Positions 23,186 through 33,282 of a stretch of DNA of 64,000 nt are shown one piece after another. Source of the stretch: Monomorium pharaonis (Eukaryota; Arthropoda; Insecta; Hymenoptera; Formicidae); NCBI RefSeq assembly GCF_013373865.1, contig NC_050476.1, forward strand, positions 12,427,001-12,491,000. Reading direction: 5' to 3'. The notes under the pieces are model-generated. The model was given only the letters and a program-made list of their open reading frames with translations. It ran no database searches and was not told the origin of the DNA. Within the stretch, counting starts at the first letter, position 1. The number at the start of each line of letters is the position of its first letter. The position numbers and the translations under genes are program-made.

Positions 23186-23275
23186 CAAGACACGGTAGTG
23201 TCTCGCGCCAGCGAGTTGAATCTTTGTTACAGTCATCGCAAGACACGGTAGTGTCTCGCGCCAGCGAGTTGATAA
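23186..23275 (+). repeat. 33-bp direct repeat in the nested element
   Basis: caagacacggtagtgtctcg...cgagttga occurs at 23186-23219 and 23239-23272. The gap text (ctttgttacagtcatcg) resembles the text just before the gypsy LTR at 17368-17389, so the host element already carried a tandem duplication with an acceptor-like site before gypsy arrived. Confidence 0.7.
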
Positions 23276-23278
23276 CAC

Positions 23279-23551
23279 ATGAGAGTGAATCTGCATAAAC
23301 CTATCTTTTTGTATGAAATAAACAGCAAAAATATGTGCTGTATAAAAGCTGAAGAAAGAGGGGCGATTACTCTCAAGAAAGGCCTTGGCTCTGCAAATTG
23401 TAAGTTATTACATATATTTAAACATACATTTATTTATTTATTCATAATTAATAACATATATTGTTATACAATTTTCAGAGTTATTTTGGAAGTGACGTAT
23501 AAAATCATTGAACTGAGGTATTGTCTCATTGAAGTTCTAAACAGTGAGTGA
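23279..23551 (+). pseudogene. Exon-like fragments of an unrecognised transposase-type gene
   Basis: A 90-codon frame starts at 23279. The first 43 codons (to the C codon of GSANC) end at a gtaag that looks like a splice donor, and an AG acceptor with a pyrimidine tract lies at about 23478. The KKGLG motif is shared with the segment at 17261-17283. The rest of the frame is probably intron read-through. Function unknown. Confidence 0.3.
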
Positions 23552-23747
23552 AAGAGGTCGAGGTGTTTGACGTGAGTCAATTTTTATTATGTTAATCTGG
23601 TTAATTTAATTTTATTCTACGTAGTTTACGTAGAGATAAAAAGTTTACTATTTTATAAATAATTATTTTAAAATTGTAATAATCTTTCACTATTATATTG
23701 TCAACTATACTGTTACATTGTCAACTATACATTTTTTTTACTTCATA

Positions 23748-23858
23748 TCCAAATTCTTTATTTTAGTAAAGAATTTGGATAGATATCTCTTGTACAATAA
23801 ACCGAAGCAATCTCATCCCAATAAACATAGTTTATTGTGGATGAAAAGACGCTTCGGT
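23748..23858. other. Two adjacent strong hairpins
   Basis: Hairpin 1: a 14-bp perfect stem, atccaaattcttta / taaagaatttggat, with loop ttttag. Hairpin 2 (23801-23858): three stem blocks pairing in order (accgaagc / gcttcggt; catcc / ggatg; aataaac / gtttatt) around an ata loop. Related phrases gtcaactatac (about 23699 and 23724) and tatagttgacaattacag (about 23869) flank the pair. Confidence 0.75.
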
Positions 23859-23866
23859 CACTTTCC

Positions 23867-24222
23867 TGTATAGTTGACAATTACAGTGATGGTATAACAC
23901 GTGTCATAGTCTTCGTTCTAACTGAAACTAAACACGATTGAACTAAAATTCAAACGAGTAGTGACCTTTTAGCTACATTGCGACGTATGATTTTAGGTTT
24001 CATGATGATGTAATTTTGTATTAATAAAAAATATTGATTTTAAGACTTAAACAGCAGTACTGAGAAATCGCACATATTACTCCGGGGAAATTGTCGGACG
24101 CAGAAAACGTTCTGTATTAAAACTGATGAGAGTTGTATCGCGTGAGGTTGCGTTAGAGGACTGAATTGGGAACAGGTGACTTCAAACGCAGCGTCGTCTG
24201 GACAAATCCTTTAAAATATCCT
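23867..24222 (-). repeat. ~350-bp inverted arm (right) of the nested DNA element
   Basis: Reverse-complement partner of 16853-17206. aatatatatt lies just outside both arms. Confidence 0.85.
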
Positions 24223-25340
24223 AATATATATTCACTCTATACGTTTGTTTGTTAAGAATTTTCATGCTCCGAAATATATATACATAATTGTATATATATA
24301 TTGTAAACGATATACATAATTGTATATATATATCGGACAGATTTCTATACATAGTTTACAATTTTGTTTTTATTTATACATTCCTTGTACGAATAACTTT
24401 GGCAGAGAAATATTTACGTGTTAAATCACGCTTTCCATTATGTGAAAAATTTTTAATAAAAATTTGCAAATGCATGCGTATTGCAACTGTAAATATAGTA
24501 GTTAAACATTATTGTTTTGTTTGTAGTATATTTTTTTATTTATGTACTGTTGATTTAAATAATTAACTTAAATATTTATTTTTATCATACTTTATTATTT
24601 GTTTAATGTTTTGCTTTAAATTCTTTGCTTGTTCCTTTAATTTTTGCCAATCCCCCTTTCCTTCGAAAATGTAGAAAATTGTCTAATAATTATTTTATAA
24701 TTATTTTATAAAAAATTTATTATACAATTTCTCTTACATTTTCTCCTGATGGAAGAGACCACCACCTTCCCGCGGTTTCCATCGAGCAGAGATGTGGATT
24801 AAAATTTTTTATATAAAAAATGTCTATAGAAACAACACAGCTTTTTTGTACACATTCATTTCATGCATATTTTGTCTTATTTTAAAAAATTTAAGAGCTA
24901 CTACTTTTAAAAATAAAATTGATATTTATAAGCCTCGATTCTATCCACGTCTCTGGCAAAGAGTGGATTTCCTATTGCTTATTGTTTGTTATGTCCTATT
25001 GCTTATTGTTACTTATTTTCCACGGTGTTAATTGATTCTTTTTTTCGCTTACTTTGTAATATTGACTGTTGAATATATTTTATGATCTAATCTAATTATA
25101 ATCGTTTTGATAATCTAGTTTAAACAAACTATGACTTTCTAATTTAATATAAATAGAAATAACATTTTGCAAAATTAAGTTTAAATTTAACTTGAGTTGA
25201 TTTAACTTAACTTTCAATTAAGTCAGTTTTTCGTTTATTTCGCAACTTTTAATTTAAGAAAATTAATTTTATATGCTTTTATATAGCTTTAACTTGATTT
25301 AGTTACAAAAATATATTAACTTATTCAATATTAATTTTGT
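24223..25340. other. AT-rich sequence inside the composite block; no gene
   Basis: Contains a short duplicated cgatatacataattgtat phrase near 24280-24330 and weak open frames (24288-24566, 24792-25031) with low-complexity Ile/Phe/Tyr-rich products. 25090-25340 is the diverged extension of the right inverted arm. Confidence 0.5.
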
Positions 25341-25806
25341 GAAGTTATCGAAGTTTGTAAAATTACCGAAGAAAAAGGTTTTTTAAATCTTCGCACGTTA
25401 CTTAATTAAATAATTAAATAATTAATTTAATTAACCATAAGATATATTTAACATTTTATTTGTAAATTCAATTTACATGGAATAACAAGGAAATATTGAT
25501 TAAATTGTACATATTTATTTTTACAATTATGCGCCGATCATAATAATCGCGAGAGCCGGCGGCGCCCGCGCGATAAACATATTCTGAAAAAGCATTAGAC
25601 GCCGGCGATCGCCTCGGAGCTCGGAGCTCGAAGTCAGAAAACATTAGATGGGGGAAGAGGCAGAGGAGAAAGGGACGAACTCAGCCGCGAACGTAGCCGA
25701 GTGCGCGACGGCTCACGCCGATCGCAGCCGAGCGCGCGTGCCTCACGGATAGGGGGAGTGCGATGTGTGCGTGAGCGTGCCCGGGCTTGAAATCGCATCA
25801 CAGATC
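25341..25806 (-). repeat. 466-bp inverted arm (right)
   Basis: Mirror of 11979-12444. It has the empty site for the MITE at 12445-12878. Confidence 0.9.
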
Positions 25807-26535
25807 TTGATGCCGGTTGGCTACGGTGGGCGTACGGCCCGTGTGTCGGTCGATCGGTACGCCGATTTGCGGTAGCGGCCGGTCTCGGTGATCGCGGCGC
25901 TCGTGGCGGTACAACTACGGCTGTGCGGTGCGAGGCAGCGCTCGTGTCGGTTGCGGCGGTAGCCGGATTGGCTGCGGTGCTACGGTCGCGGTTGCGCGGT
26001 GCGGCACGGTGGTCCTATTCGCTGAATCGGTCCACGCGGCGCTCTTATTGGTCGCGGCGGTGCGCGGCTGCGCGGTGCGGCGCGGGGTTCGGCTCGATAG
26101 CCACGGCGATCAGCTGTTGTGTACGGTGTCAGGGACAGAAAGCCATAGGGGAAGAAGAAGAAGAAAAAGAAGTGTACGGTGTCATCCCGCGTGGATAATC
26201 TTCTGCGGCGTCGGTTTCCCCTCACTACGGGGTCCCCGTGTACTGTGTCAGGATCGGTCGCTCAGTACGCGTACCGGGATCCGGGTGACGAGCGGGGCGG
26301 TGTTCTGCCACTCAATATGTGGCGCGAGGAAACGCTTAATGCGCGCTGACAAAGAAGCCGGGTCGAGGTTATGTCGGCACTCAATTCGTGCACTAGGAGT
26401 CTCAGTTCAATACGCTGAGAGGATCGGTCGGCTCACTTCGGGGAGATCTGCTCTCTTATCACCAGCGGAGTAGGTAGGAGGGTAACGGCTTGATAACCGT
26501 GTGCCTTAACAGCGGCGGAGGAACGGCTCGTTACA
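25807..26535. other. GC- and CpG-rich island at the right end of the composite block
   Basis: About 730 bases of strongly GC-rich sequence with repeated gcggtgcg, gtgcggcgcg and tacggtgtca words, ending abruptly at the AT-rich MITE. Overlapping open frames (25923-26198, 25928-26473, minus 25980-26225) are Arg/Gly/Ala-rich and look like composition effects. It could be a promoter or untranslated region of the mobile block. Confidence 0.5.
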
Positions 26536-26890
26536 AATATTTATAAATATTTATTAATATTTATTTTTTTCAAAATATTATATAAATATTTTATACATAT
26601 TTTATAAGCATGAAAAAAAATTTTTTATTCAACATATTAAAATATAGATTAAATATTTTATACAATATTTATGGTAAATTAAAAATAAAGATTTGGAAAA
26701 ATAATATTTTGTAAATATTTATAAATACTTCATAAATATTTTTACAATATTTATGATAAATTTTTATGATCTGTCAAATTTAAGACCACAAAAATATTTA
26801 TAAAATATTCGAATAAATATTTATAAAATATTCAAATAAATATTATAAATATTTTGTAAATATTTTATAAATATTGTGTGCTGTCTGGGA
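26536..26890. mobile_element. Right fragment of the split CCCAGACAGCA MITE
   Basis: AT-rich body with many aatatttataaatattt words, ending ...caatatt-gtgtgctgtctggga and then TA. It is the inverted partner of 11686-11717. Confidence 0.7.
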
Positions 26891-27082
26891 TATAATTTAA
26901 CTATATCAAAAGTTATTATTTCGCATATGTAAAAATCAGTAAAAAAAACTGTAGATTTATATTTATTTATAAAAATATTATTTAACTACACGTTTCATGT
27001 TTCTGACATCTATTGGACTGATCTACTATAACAAATATGTATTCATGAGCATCAAGTGTTCCTGGATCATCGCGAACCCTTA

Positions 27083-27848
27083 CGGAAAAAACACTAAAAA
27101 TAACACTTAAAACAATACTCAAGTTGAGTATAATTTGGGACAAGGGATAAACACTCAATTCAGTGTAAATACTTAGCTTGAGTGTTCGCTCTTTAATTTA
27201 CTTTTAATTAGAGTGTTATTATTCTGAACTTGAATGTTCGCCATATAATTGAGTGTTAATTTCAATGTTAATTCTAAATTTAAGAATAACACTGAAATTA
27301 ACACTCAATTAGATGGCAAACATCCAAGTTGAAAGTAATACTCAAATTAATACTCAAAGCCAGCTGAACACTTTAGTTGAATGTTTATTTTAGATATTCG
27401 TTTTATGTCCATTTCTACCAATGCAGATTAATTTTAATCTCGGTTGAACTTGCTTTTTTTGCTGTTGTTTTTATTTAATATTTTCTAATCCAATGTTTGA
27501 GAGTGCACACTCAATATTAAGTGTATACCTTCAACCGATAAATGTTGAGTGTACATTCCCAACGTTTCAGTGTTCACACTTTATGTTGGAAGGATACACT
27601 CTTTTATTGTGTCTTATATCCAAATGTTGAGAGTATACTTTTAAATATTCAGTATTTTAAATTTAAACTTTAGTTTGAACACTCAATCATTGGGTGTACA
27701 CACTCAATGTTCGAGTATAAACACTCAATCTTTAGTGTAAATATTCAAGATTTGAGCGTATACACCTAAATTTGGGAGTAAACTCCCCAAATCGAGTATT
27801 AACACTCAATTTTGAGTGTAAACTTTCAAAATTAAAGTGTTTTTTCCG
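27083..27848. mobile_element. 766-bp MITE with CGGAAAAAACACT ends and TA duplication
   Basis: Left CGGAAAAAACACTAAAAAT and right AAAGTGTTTTTTCCG are inverted, with TA on each side. The interior is filled with variants of aacactcaa and ttgagtgt in both directions. The other copy of the host repeat (near 55070) lacks it. Confidence 0.85.
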
Positions 27849-27861
27849 TAAGAAAAGTGCT

Positions 27862-27926
27862 AGGTTGCGTATGATCTTCGAAGTCAAGCAACGTTGACGG
27901 CGGTTCAGAGTTGGATGGGTGACCGC
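27862..27926 (+). ncRNA. 5S rRNA-derived segment (not a functional 5S gene)
   Basis: cttcgaagtcaagcaacgtt and ggatgggtgaccgc match the internal control region of eukaryotic 5S rRNA (CGAAGTTAAGCAACGT and TTGGATGGGTGACCGC). The 5' third and the 3' closing stem of 5S are absent. Most likely a SINE-type head or 5S pseudogene inside a dispersed repeat. Confidence 0.7.
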
Positions 27927-27951
27927 AGAAGTTAGGCATTGTCAGATGTTC

Positions 27952-28198
27952 TAGGTAGCAAGATGTCGTATAATTGACAGCATTTTTTTGTCAATTTTAT
28001 GACGAAGCAGACGTCATAAGATGATGTCGAAATATCGTAAAACTAACGTACATTTGTCTCACGACTTCATATATTGACGTCAAAAATACGTCATTATTTT
28101 CATATTATTGACATCAATATTTTACTACATTTAAACGTCATCTCATGACGTCTGCTTCGCCATAAAATGACCAAAAAGTGTCAATTATACGATACCTG
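27952..28198. mobile_element. TGACGTCA-type MITE (CTAGGTAGCA...TACCTGG)
   Basis: Inverted ends taggtagcaagatgtcgtat and atacgatacctgg, an inner mirror (gtataattgaca / tgtcaattatac; gacgaagcagacgtcat / atgacgtctgcttcg) and many tgacgtc words. Non-coding, ~247 bp. Confidence 0.75.
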
Positions 28199-28549
28199 GA
28201 ATTGCATAATAATGGCATCAAAGATTGTATTTAGATTTGCTATAACGCAACAGTTTTGTCAGAATATAATTCTTAAATAATATTTGTTAAAAATTAGACA
28301 AATATAATTTAAAACATAATATTTTGCAATTATTTCAGCATTTAAAATTATCACATAATCTTCAATATTTTTACAATATAATGTAGCAGTAATGCAGCAA
28401 TAATAATGTGCAATATTTCTAACATTTAATCTTCAATATTTAATTCAAAATTAATATCAAAATGTATTACAACAAATTTAACAAATATTACTTATTCAAC
28501 ATTTAAAAAAGGGCACTTTGTCTGACAGATTAGTTGCGTCCATTGGAGA
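28199..28549. other. AT-rich sequence; no gene
   Basis: Repeated caatattt and tttaaaatt words only. Confidence 0.5.
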
Positions 28550-28851
28550 GTTAATTGATCTACTATTTCATTGATAGTAACAGCGGCCAGAAACTTTTAA
28601 ATTAGTTTTACATTACAATGCACAAATATTGAAACATGAAATATTACACATCCTATGTTTCAATATTTGTGCATCATAATTTAACAATAATTGGGGAATA
28701 ATTTGAGTATTTTGTGCACACAATTATATTTCTAAATGTTTTATACATGTTACGACTGAAATATTTTTCTGAAATATTGTACAATTTATTTTTAAATTTA
28801 ATTTTGCAAATGTGCTGTTAAGATGATTTGACATATCGCTGTTGTTATGCC
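28550..28851. repeat. Dispersed repeat (left part), split by copia
   Basis: Contains the hairpin gcacaaatattgaaacatg ... catgtttcaatatttgtgc (28619-28675). Continues at 32044-32215 on the far side of copia. An uninterrupted paralogue is at 48700-49115. Confidence 0.85.
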
Positions 28852-29167
28852 TGTTGAAGATTTGGTTTTTGCGGCACTTGTAAACGGGACTTATGATCAA
28901 GTCCACGGATGGCGAGTCATGGTTTCCGGTGGAATACTACTGCCCTCGCATAGGGACACTATACTCTGTGCCTGCACTCTAGCGGGCTGAACGTATGTGT
29001 GATACGTAGCATACGTTCGTGCTGTTTCTCGTTTCATCACTTCTAGTCGCATCGCGTACTCAAGTTATTCTATATTTTTTTGTTCTCATTAAAGGACTCT
29101 GTGTTTACTCGAATTATTCGCAGTATCGAAAGTTATTTGTTGTCGCGCGTTTTTTTTTGGCCTAACA
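28852..29167 (+). repeat. Copia 5' LTR (316 bp)
   Basis: TGTTGAAGATTTGG...TTTGGCCTAACA, preceded by the target copy ATGCC (28847-28851). It differs from the 3' LTR at a modest number of positions. The text after it, ggttatgggcccag, matches the half-tRNA (initiator Met) primer site known for copia. Confidence 0.92.
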
Positions 29168-29276
29168 GGTTATGGGCCCAGGCAGGTTATAACACGCTGT
29201 ATTCTCGAAAAGTCGGTAACTAGTGAACCATGAAACGTAACCGTGATTCGACGAAGTAAAAGAAAATACGGCGAAT

Positions 29277-31715
29277 ATGAGTTTGTCGGCGCTCGCACAA
29301 ATTGAAGCCCTAAATAAAGAAAATTACGACACATGGTGCATGCATATGGAGGCTTTGCTGACAAAGAACTCGTGGCAATACGTGAATGGCGAGCTCGTAA
29401 AACCAGAATTGGCGGTCAACAACGCCAACGCTGCGGAAGTGACGGCATGGCTGAAAAACGATGCGAAGGTACGATCATTTTGTCAACTGGGACGATCGAA
29501 TTAAAGCAGGTTAAAGGATGCACTACGTCGCGCGAGGTCTGGTCGAAATTAGAAGGAATCTACGCATCAAAAGGGCCAGCAAGAAAGGCGACGTTGTTCA
29601 AGATTCTGATGTTGCATCAAATGGCACCGAGAAGCGACATCCACGATCATCTCACCCGTTTCTTCGATACGGCTGACAAGTTGTCTGAGATGAATGTGAA
29701 CGTGGATCCCGAGCTTATTTTAATCATGCTGCTGTATAGTCTCCCGGACTCGTTCAAGAATTTTAGATGTGCCGTTGAGTCGCGTGATCAATTACCAACA
29801 CCAGAAGTCCTTTGTGTAAAGATAATACAAGAAAGCGATGCGAGGAAGAGAGACCGACAAGGTGCCTTCAAACGCGATGTCAACAAGCAGAAGCCTCGCT
29901 ACCCGAATAAGAAAAATGCCAAGCCAAAGGAAAACACTTCAGGTTCGAATGAAAGTGAGGGATTCAAGTACAAGTATTATAACTGTAAGGTGTCCGGCCA
30001 TATGTCTAGAAATTTCCCGAATAAAAATAAAAATAAGCAATCCGCTAGAAGTGCGATGGACACAACCTTATGCGCGACGGAAGCTCTGTTCGCGGATTCA
30101 AAGATAAGCACTGGAAAATGGTGTCTCGACAGCGGTGCTAGCTCACATTTCTGCTCTGATCCAAGTAGCTTCGTAAAAATTAATCGGTCCAGAGATGATA
30201 AATTGAATCTTGCAAACGACAATTCAACAGAAATTGTTGCTGAAGGAACCGTTGTAGAGACACACGCAAGTAAAGGACGAAGACAGAACCATCTCTCTTA
30301 AAAATGCTCTTCTGGTACCAGACCTTCGCACAAATCTGTTGTGCGTGGAAAAAATCGCCGATCGAGGCTACGATGTTCTCTTCGACAAGAAAGTACGTAT
30401 TGGACTCCAACGTATTGGATTCCAATGGCGACGTGAAGTTATTTGCAGAGAGGACAAACGGATTGTACTAAGTACACGAGAACGAGGTAAATGCTTGCAA
30501 CTCGGAGCAGGAAATTGGGATCGCGTTAGTCAAAAAGGCAACATTCTGGAAAACTTGGCCATTGTCTTGGTCATCTCAACGTGAAAGACATGGAAGCGGC
30601 TAAACGCACAGGACGAATTCGTGGTTTGGAAAATGTCATATTTGAAAGAAATATCGAATGTTTGGTATGAACAAAAAGAAAAATGACCAGATATTCTTTT
30701 CCCAAGAAATCTAACAAGGTAACTGACATTTTAGATCTAATACATTCTGACGTGTGTGGGCCTATGCGTGTTGAGTCATTAGGCGGGTCAATTTACTTTG
30801 TTCAGTTTATAGATGACTGTTCTAAATGGAGCGAGATACGTATTTTAAGGTCCAAGAGCGAAGTTACAGCTGCAATGAAGGAAGTCATCACTCTGTTTGA
30901 AACTTAGACTGGCAGAAAAGCAAAATGCCTGCGGTCCGATAATGGACGCGAGTACCTAAACAAATCGTCGAACGAATTTCTTAAGACGCGTGGAATTACT
31001 CGACGACTTACAGTGCCACACAATCCGGAGCAAAACGGCGTCGTGGAAGGGCTGCCTTACATATCTGGCCTTAACTACTAGACTGGATAACAGCTTCGCG
31101 GCATCACGTCTTGGACAATTCAATAACTGTTTTTCGGAAATCCATTGGAGTGCGGCTAAACGCGTCTTGAAATACCTGAGGGGAACCATTGACCTTGGAC
31201 TCGTTTATCGCAACGACTCGTCGCCTTTAATGGGATTTGTCGACTCGGACTGGGGAGGCTGCGAAGTCAATAGAAGATCCCAATCTGGTTTCATTTCCAT
31301 GTTGAGAGGATGTCTTATCAGCTGCGAATCGCGGAAACAGCGCACAGTAGCGCTCAGCTCGACCGAAGCCGAATACATGGCCTTAACCGAGAGTACAAAG
31401 GAGGCCATTTATTTGAAGAAGTTTCTAAAAGAATTAGGACTCGGAGATGTCGGTAGAACAACTATGTTTTGCGACAATCTCGGGGCAATAAAGCTTGCGG
31501 AAAATCCCGTCTTTCATGGGCGCAGCAAACACATAGATATCCGGCATCATTTCGTCCGAGATGTCGTAAAGGAAGGTATATTCAGTTTGAAGCATGCGTC
31601 AACGGAAGAAATGATAGCCGACTTCCTAACGAGGAGACTACCTAAGGCAAAACACGTGAAGTGCTTGGAAATGTCTGGGATGCTTGGAGTTTCTGAAATC
31701 AAACATAAACCATGA
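29277..31715 (+). pseudogene. Copia Gag-Pol remnant lacking reverse transcriptase
   Basis: Starts with a Gag frame (MSLSALAQIEALNKENYDTW), shifts frame near 29480, continues through the UBN2-type Gag and a damaged zinc knuckle (YYNCKVSGHMSRNFP, first and last Cys lost), then protease WCLDSGASSHFC at about 30120. More frameshifts follow near 30300 and 30600. Integrase parts are HSDVCGPM (about 30745), an in-frame stop at 30905, SDNGREY (about 30938) and the PEQNGVVE end (about 31030). At about 31047 the text jumps to the RNase H side (CLTYLALTTR), with DSDWGG near 31240 and ALSSTEAEY near 31350, and terminates at 31715. The whole RT palm, including the expected YVDD, is gone. Confidence 0.9.
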
Positions 31716-31727
31716 TTCGAAGGGGAG

Positions 31728-32043
31728 TGTTGAAAATTTGGTTTTCGCGGCATTTGTAAACGGGACTTATGATCAAGTCCACGGATGGCGGTCATGGTTT
31801 CCGGCGGAACACTGCTGCCCTCGCATAGGGACACTCTATACTCTGTGCGTGCACTCTAACGGGCTGAATGTACGTGTGATGTAGCATGCGTCCGCGCTTT
31901 TTCTCGTTTCATTACTTCTGGTCGCGTCGCGTACTCAAGTTATTCTGTATTTTTCTGTTCTCATTAAAGAACTCTGTGTTTACTCGAATTATTCGCAGTA
32001 TCGAAAGTTATTTATTGTTGCGTGTTCCTTCTTTGGCCTAACA
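31728..32043 (+). repeat. Copia 3' LTR (316 bp)
   Basis: TGTTGAAAATTTGG...GGCCTAACA, followed by ATGCC. Same length as the 5' LTR. Confidence 0.92.
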
Positions 32044-32215
32044 ATGCCAACATATCATTTCAAAATTTAATTGCACAGACATTTATTAATGTTATATAAA
32101 AGGTTAATGTTTTTGCATCTATATTCTCAACTATGCCCTCATAATGACGGATTATAAATCATTTACAATATTTTGTCATTTAATTTTATGAATCTTTTCC
32201 TATCAGGTTAGCTAT
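32044..32215. repeat. Dispersed repeat (right part)
   Basis: Continues the repeat at 28550-28851. Matches 48956-49115. Confidence 0.85.
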
Positions 32216-32543
32216 CTACACAGCACCGAAAGATTACAGAAACATTGCAGAAACCTTACATTGAAATATTGTAAAATTATATGAACGTTGCGAAATGTTT
32301 CTACAGTGTTACTGTAAGCATGTGGCAACGCTGAAATGTTTGCCCTGAGAAAGATTACAATGTAAGACTACTGCAATGTTACGGTGCATCGTATTTGATA
32401 CATTAAAACGCGTTGCTATAAATAGGCATAACGGTTCAAATTTAGCACATAAACTTCGAGAATATATAAAGATAGGAAAGATAAGAAGAAATTCGTTACA
32501 ATTTGTGTAAGTTTATAATCTTTTTGCATTCATATGTATATGT
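32216..32543. other. Unannotated sequence
   Basis: Contains loosely repeated acattgcag, gaaatgtttc and gcaatgttac words (32235-32385). No ORF. Confidence 0.4.
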
Positions 32544-33188
32544 TGTGACGTTGCAGATTCGCTGCGGCGTCGCGGCGTCCCTCCGCCGTCACAAGGCCTG
32601 AGCTTGCGCTAGCGAGAATGGCCGGGAGGTGCAGGGAGCGTATCGCGATTCTCGACGGGCCACATTAGCGATATTTGCAAATTCTAATTATATTTCTGTT
32701 TGTATTTTGCGTATCGGGCGCTTCACTCGGCGAAAACGCTGAGGAACACCGCACAGGACAAGGAATTCGGCCTTGGCGGAGCAGCGGAAAATAGAGGACA
32801 GGACCGAGGCATAGGATTACCGCGGGGGCATGGGACCCCAGGGGGAGCCGCGAGGCAAGCGGCACGGCAGAAGACTAAACGAGGCGTCACATTGGAAAAG
32901 CCGACGAAATCAACAACAGCGGAGGACCCTTTAGCTTTAACTAGCCTCCCGTACCGGCCCCGAGAAAATAAGACTAACCGGAAGGCCGCCTGCAAGGGAG
33001 GAGGATAAAGGGCTCCGCGATCGAAAAACGCCTCGCGAAATTGGGTCGCATACGTCATTGAGGGCGATTTGTCGCGAAGCGCGTAGCTCGTACCCCTTAT
33101 TGGTTGACGCCACGCGGAGCCACGTAGCGCATGCGTGGGGAACACATCGACTTGCGATCGAGCACCTTGGAAAGGAAAACGCGTGACA
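32544..33188 (+). mobile_element. Solo LTR (645 bp), family GTGACGTTGCAG, with ATGT duplication
   Basis: Begins TGTGACGTTGCAG and ends ACGCGTGACA. ATGT is present on both sides (32540-32543 and 33189-33192). GC-rich. Two related copies occur: minus strand at 61290-63173 and plus strand from 49796. Open frames in it (32700-33008 and minus-strand 32723-33145) shadow each other and are not conserved genes. Confidence 0.85.
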
Positions 33189-33190
<2 letters not shown>

Positions 33191-33237
<47 letters not shown>

Positions 33238-33250
33238 CAAATATACATAA
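33191..33250. repeat. (TA)n microsatellite
   Basis: Uninterrupted ta repeat over about 40 bp, then ta-rich text. Confidence 0.95.
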
Positions 33251-33282
33251 TATATATTGTATATAGTATAAAAGTACATGTT

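Larger units (their letters stand above)
11718..26535. mobile_element. 14.8-kb composite insertion with TG...CA ends and inverted arms
   Basis: Starts TGTAACCGTGAAC and ends GGCTCGTTACA. AATA is present immediately on both sides (11714-11717 and 26536-26539), and the insertion interrupts a MITE whose two halves lie outside it. Inside are near-identical 466-bp arms in opposite orientation (11979-12444 and 25341-25806), a hAT gene, a nested inverted-repeat element and a gypsy element. The outermost few hundred bases on the two sides are not direct repeats, so this is not a simple LTR element. It has no recognisable mobility gene of its own unless the hAT gene belongs to it. Confidence 0.5.
26950..27950 (+). 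repeat. 5S-rRNA-like repeat unit split by a MITE
   Basis: 26950-27082 plus 27849-27950 together match 54950-55160: agcatcaagtgttc-like text, 'ggatcatcgcgaa', then a 5S-like segment. A shorter unit is therefore dispersed, and this copy was interrupted after 27082. Confidence 0.7.
28852..32043 (+). mobile_element. Ty1/copia retrotransposon, internally deleted
   Basis: LTRs of 316 bp at both ends, an ATGCC duplication (28847-28851 and 32044-32048), a copia-type primer site and a short purine run (aaggggag) before the 3' LTR. The total of 3.2 kb is short for copia because the reverse transcriptase is missing. The empty site is visible at about 48955. Confidence 0.95.

Noticed and set aside
25923..26473. 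181-codon and 91-codon GC-rich frames
   Set aside because: Overlapping open frames on both strands reflect composition. No domain seen.
11714..26539. Reading the 14.8-kb block as an ordinary LTR retrotransposon
   Set aside because: The ends are TG...CA with a 4-bp duplication, but the terminal few hundred bases are not direct repeats of each other.
27862..27926. Functional 5S rRNA gene
   Set aside because: Only the internal promoter-like part is present and the closing stem is missing. It lies in a dispersed repeat.
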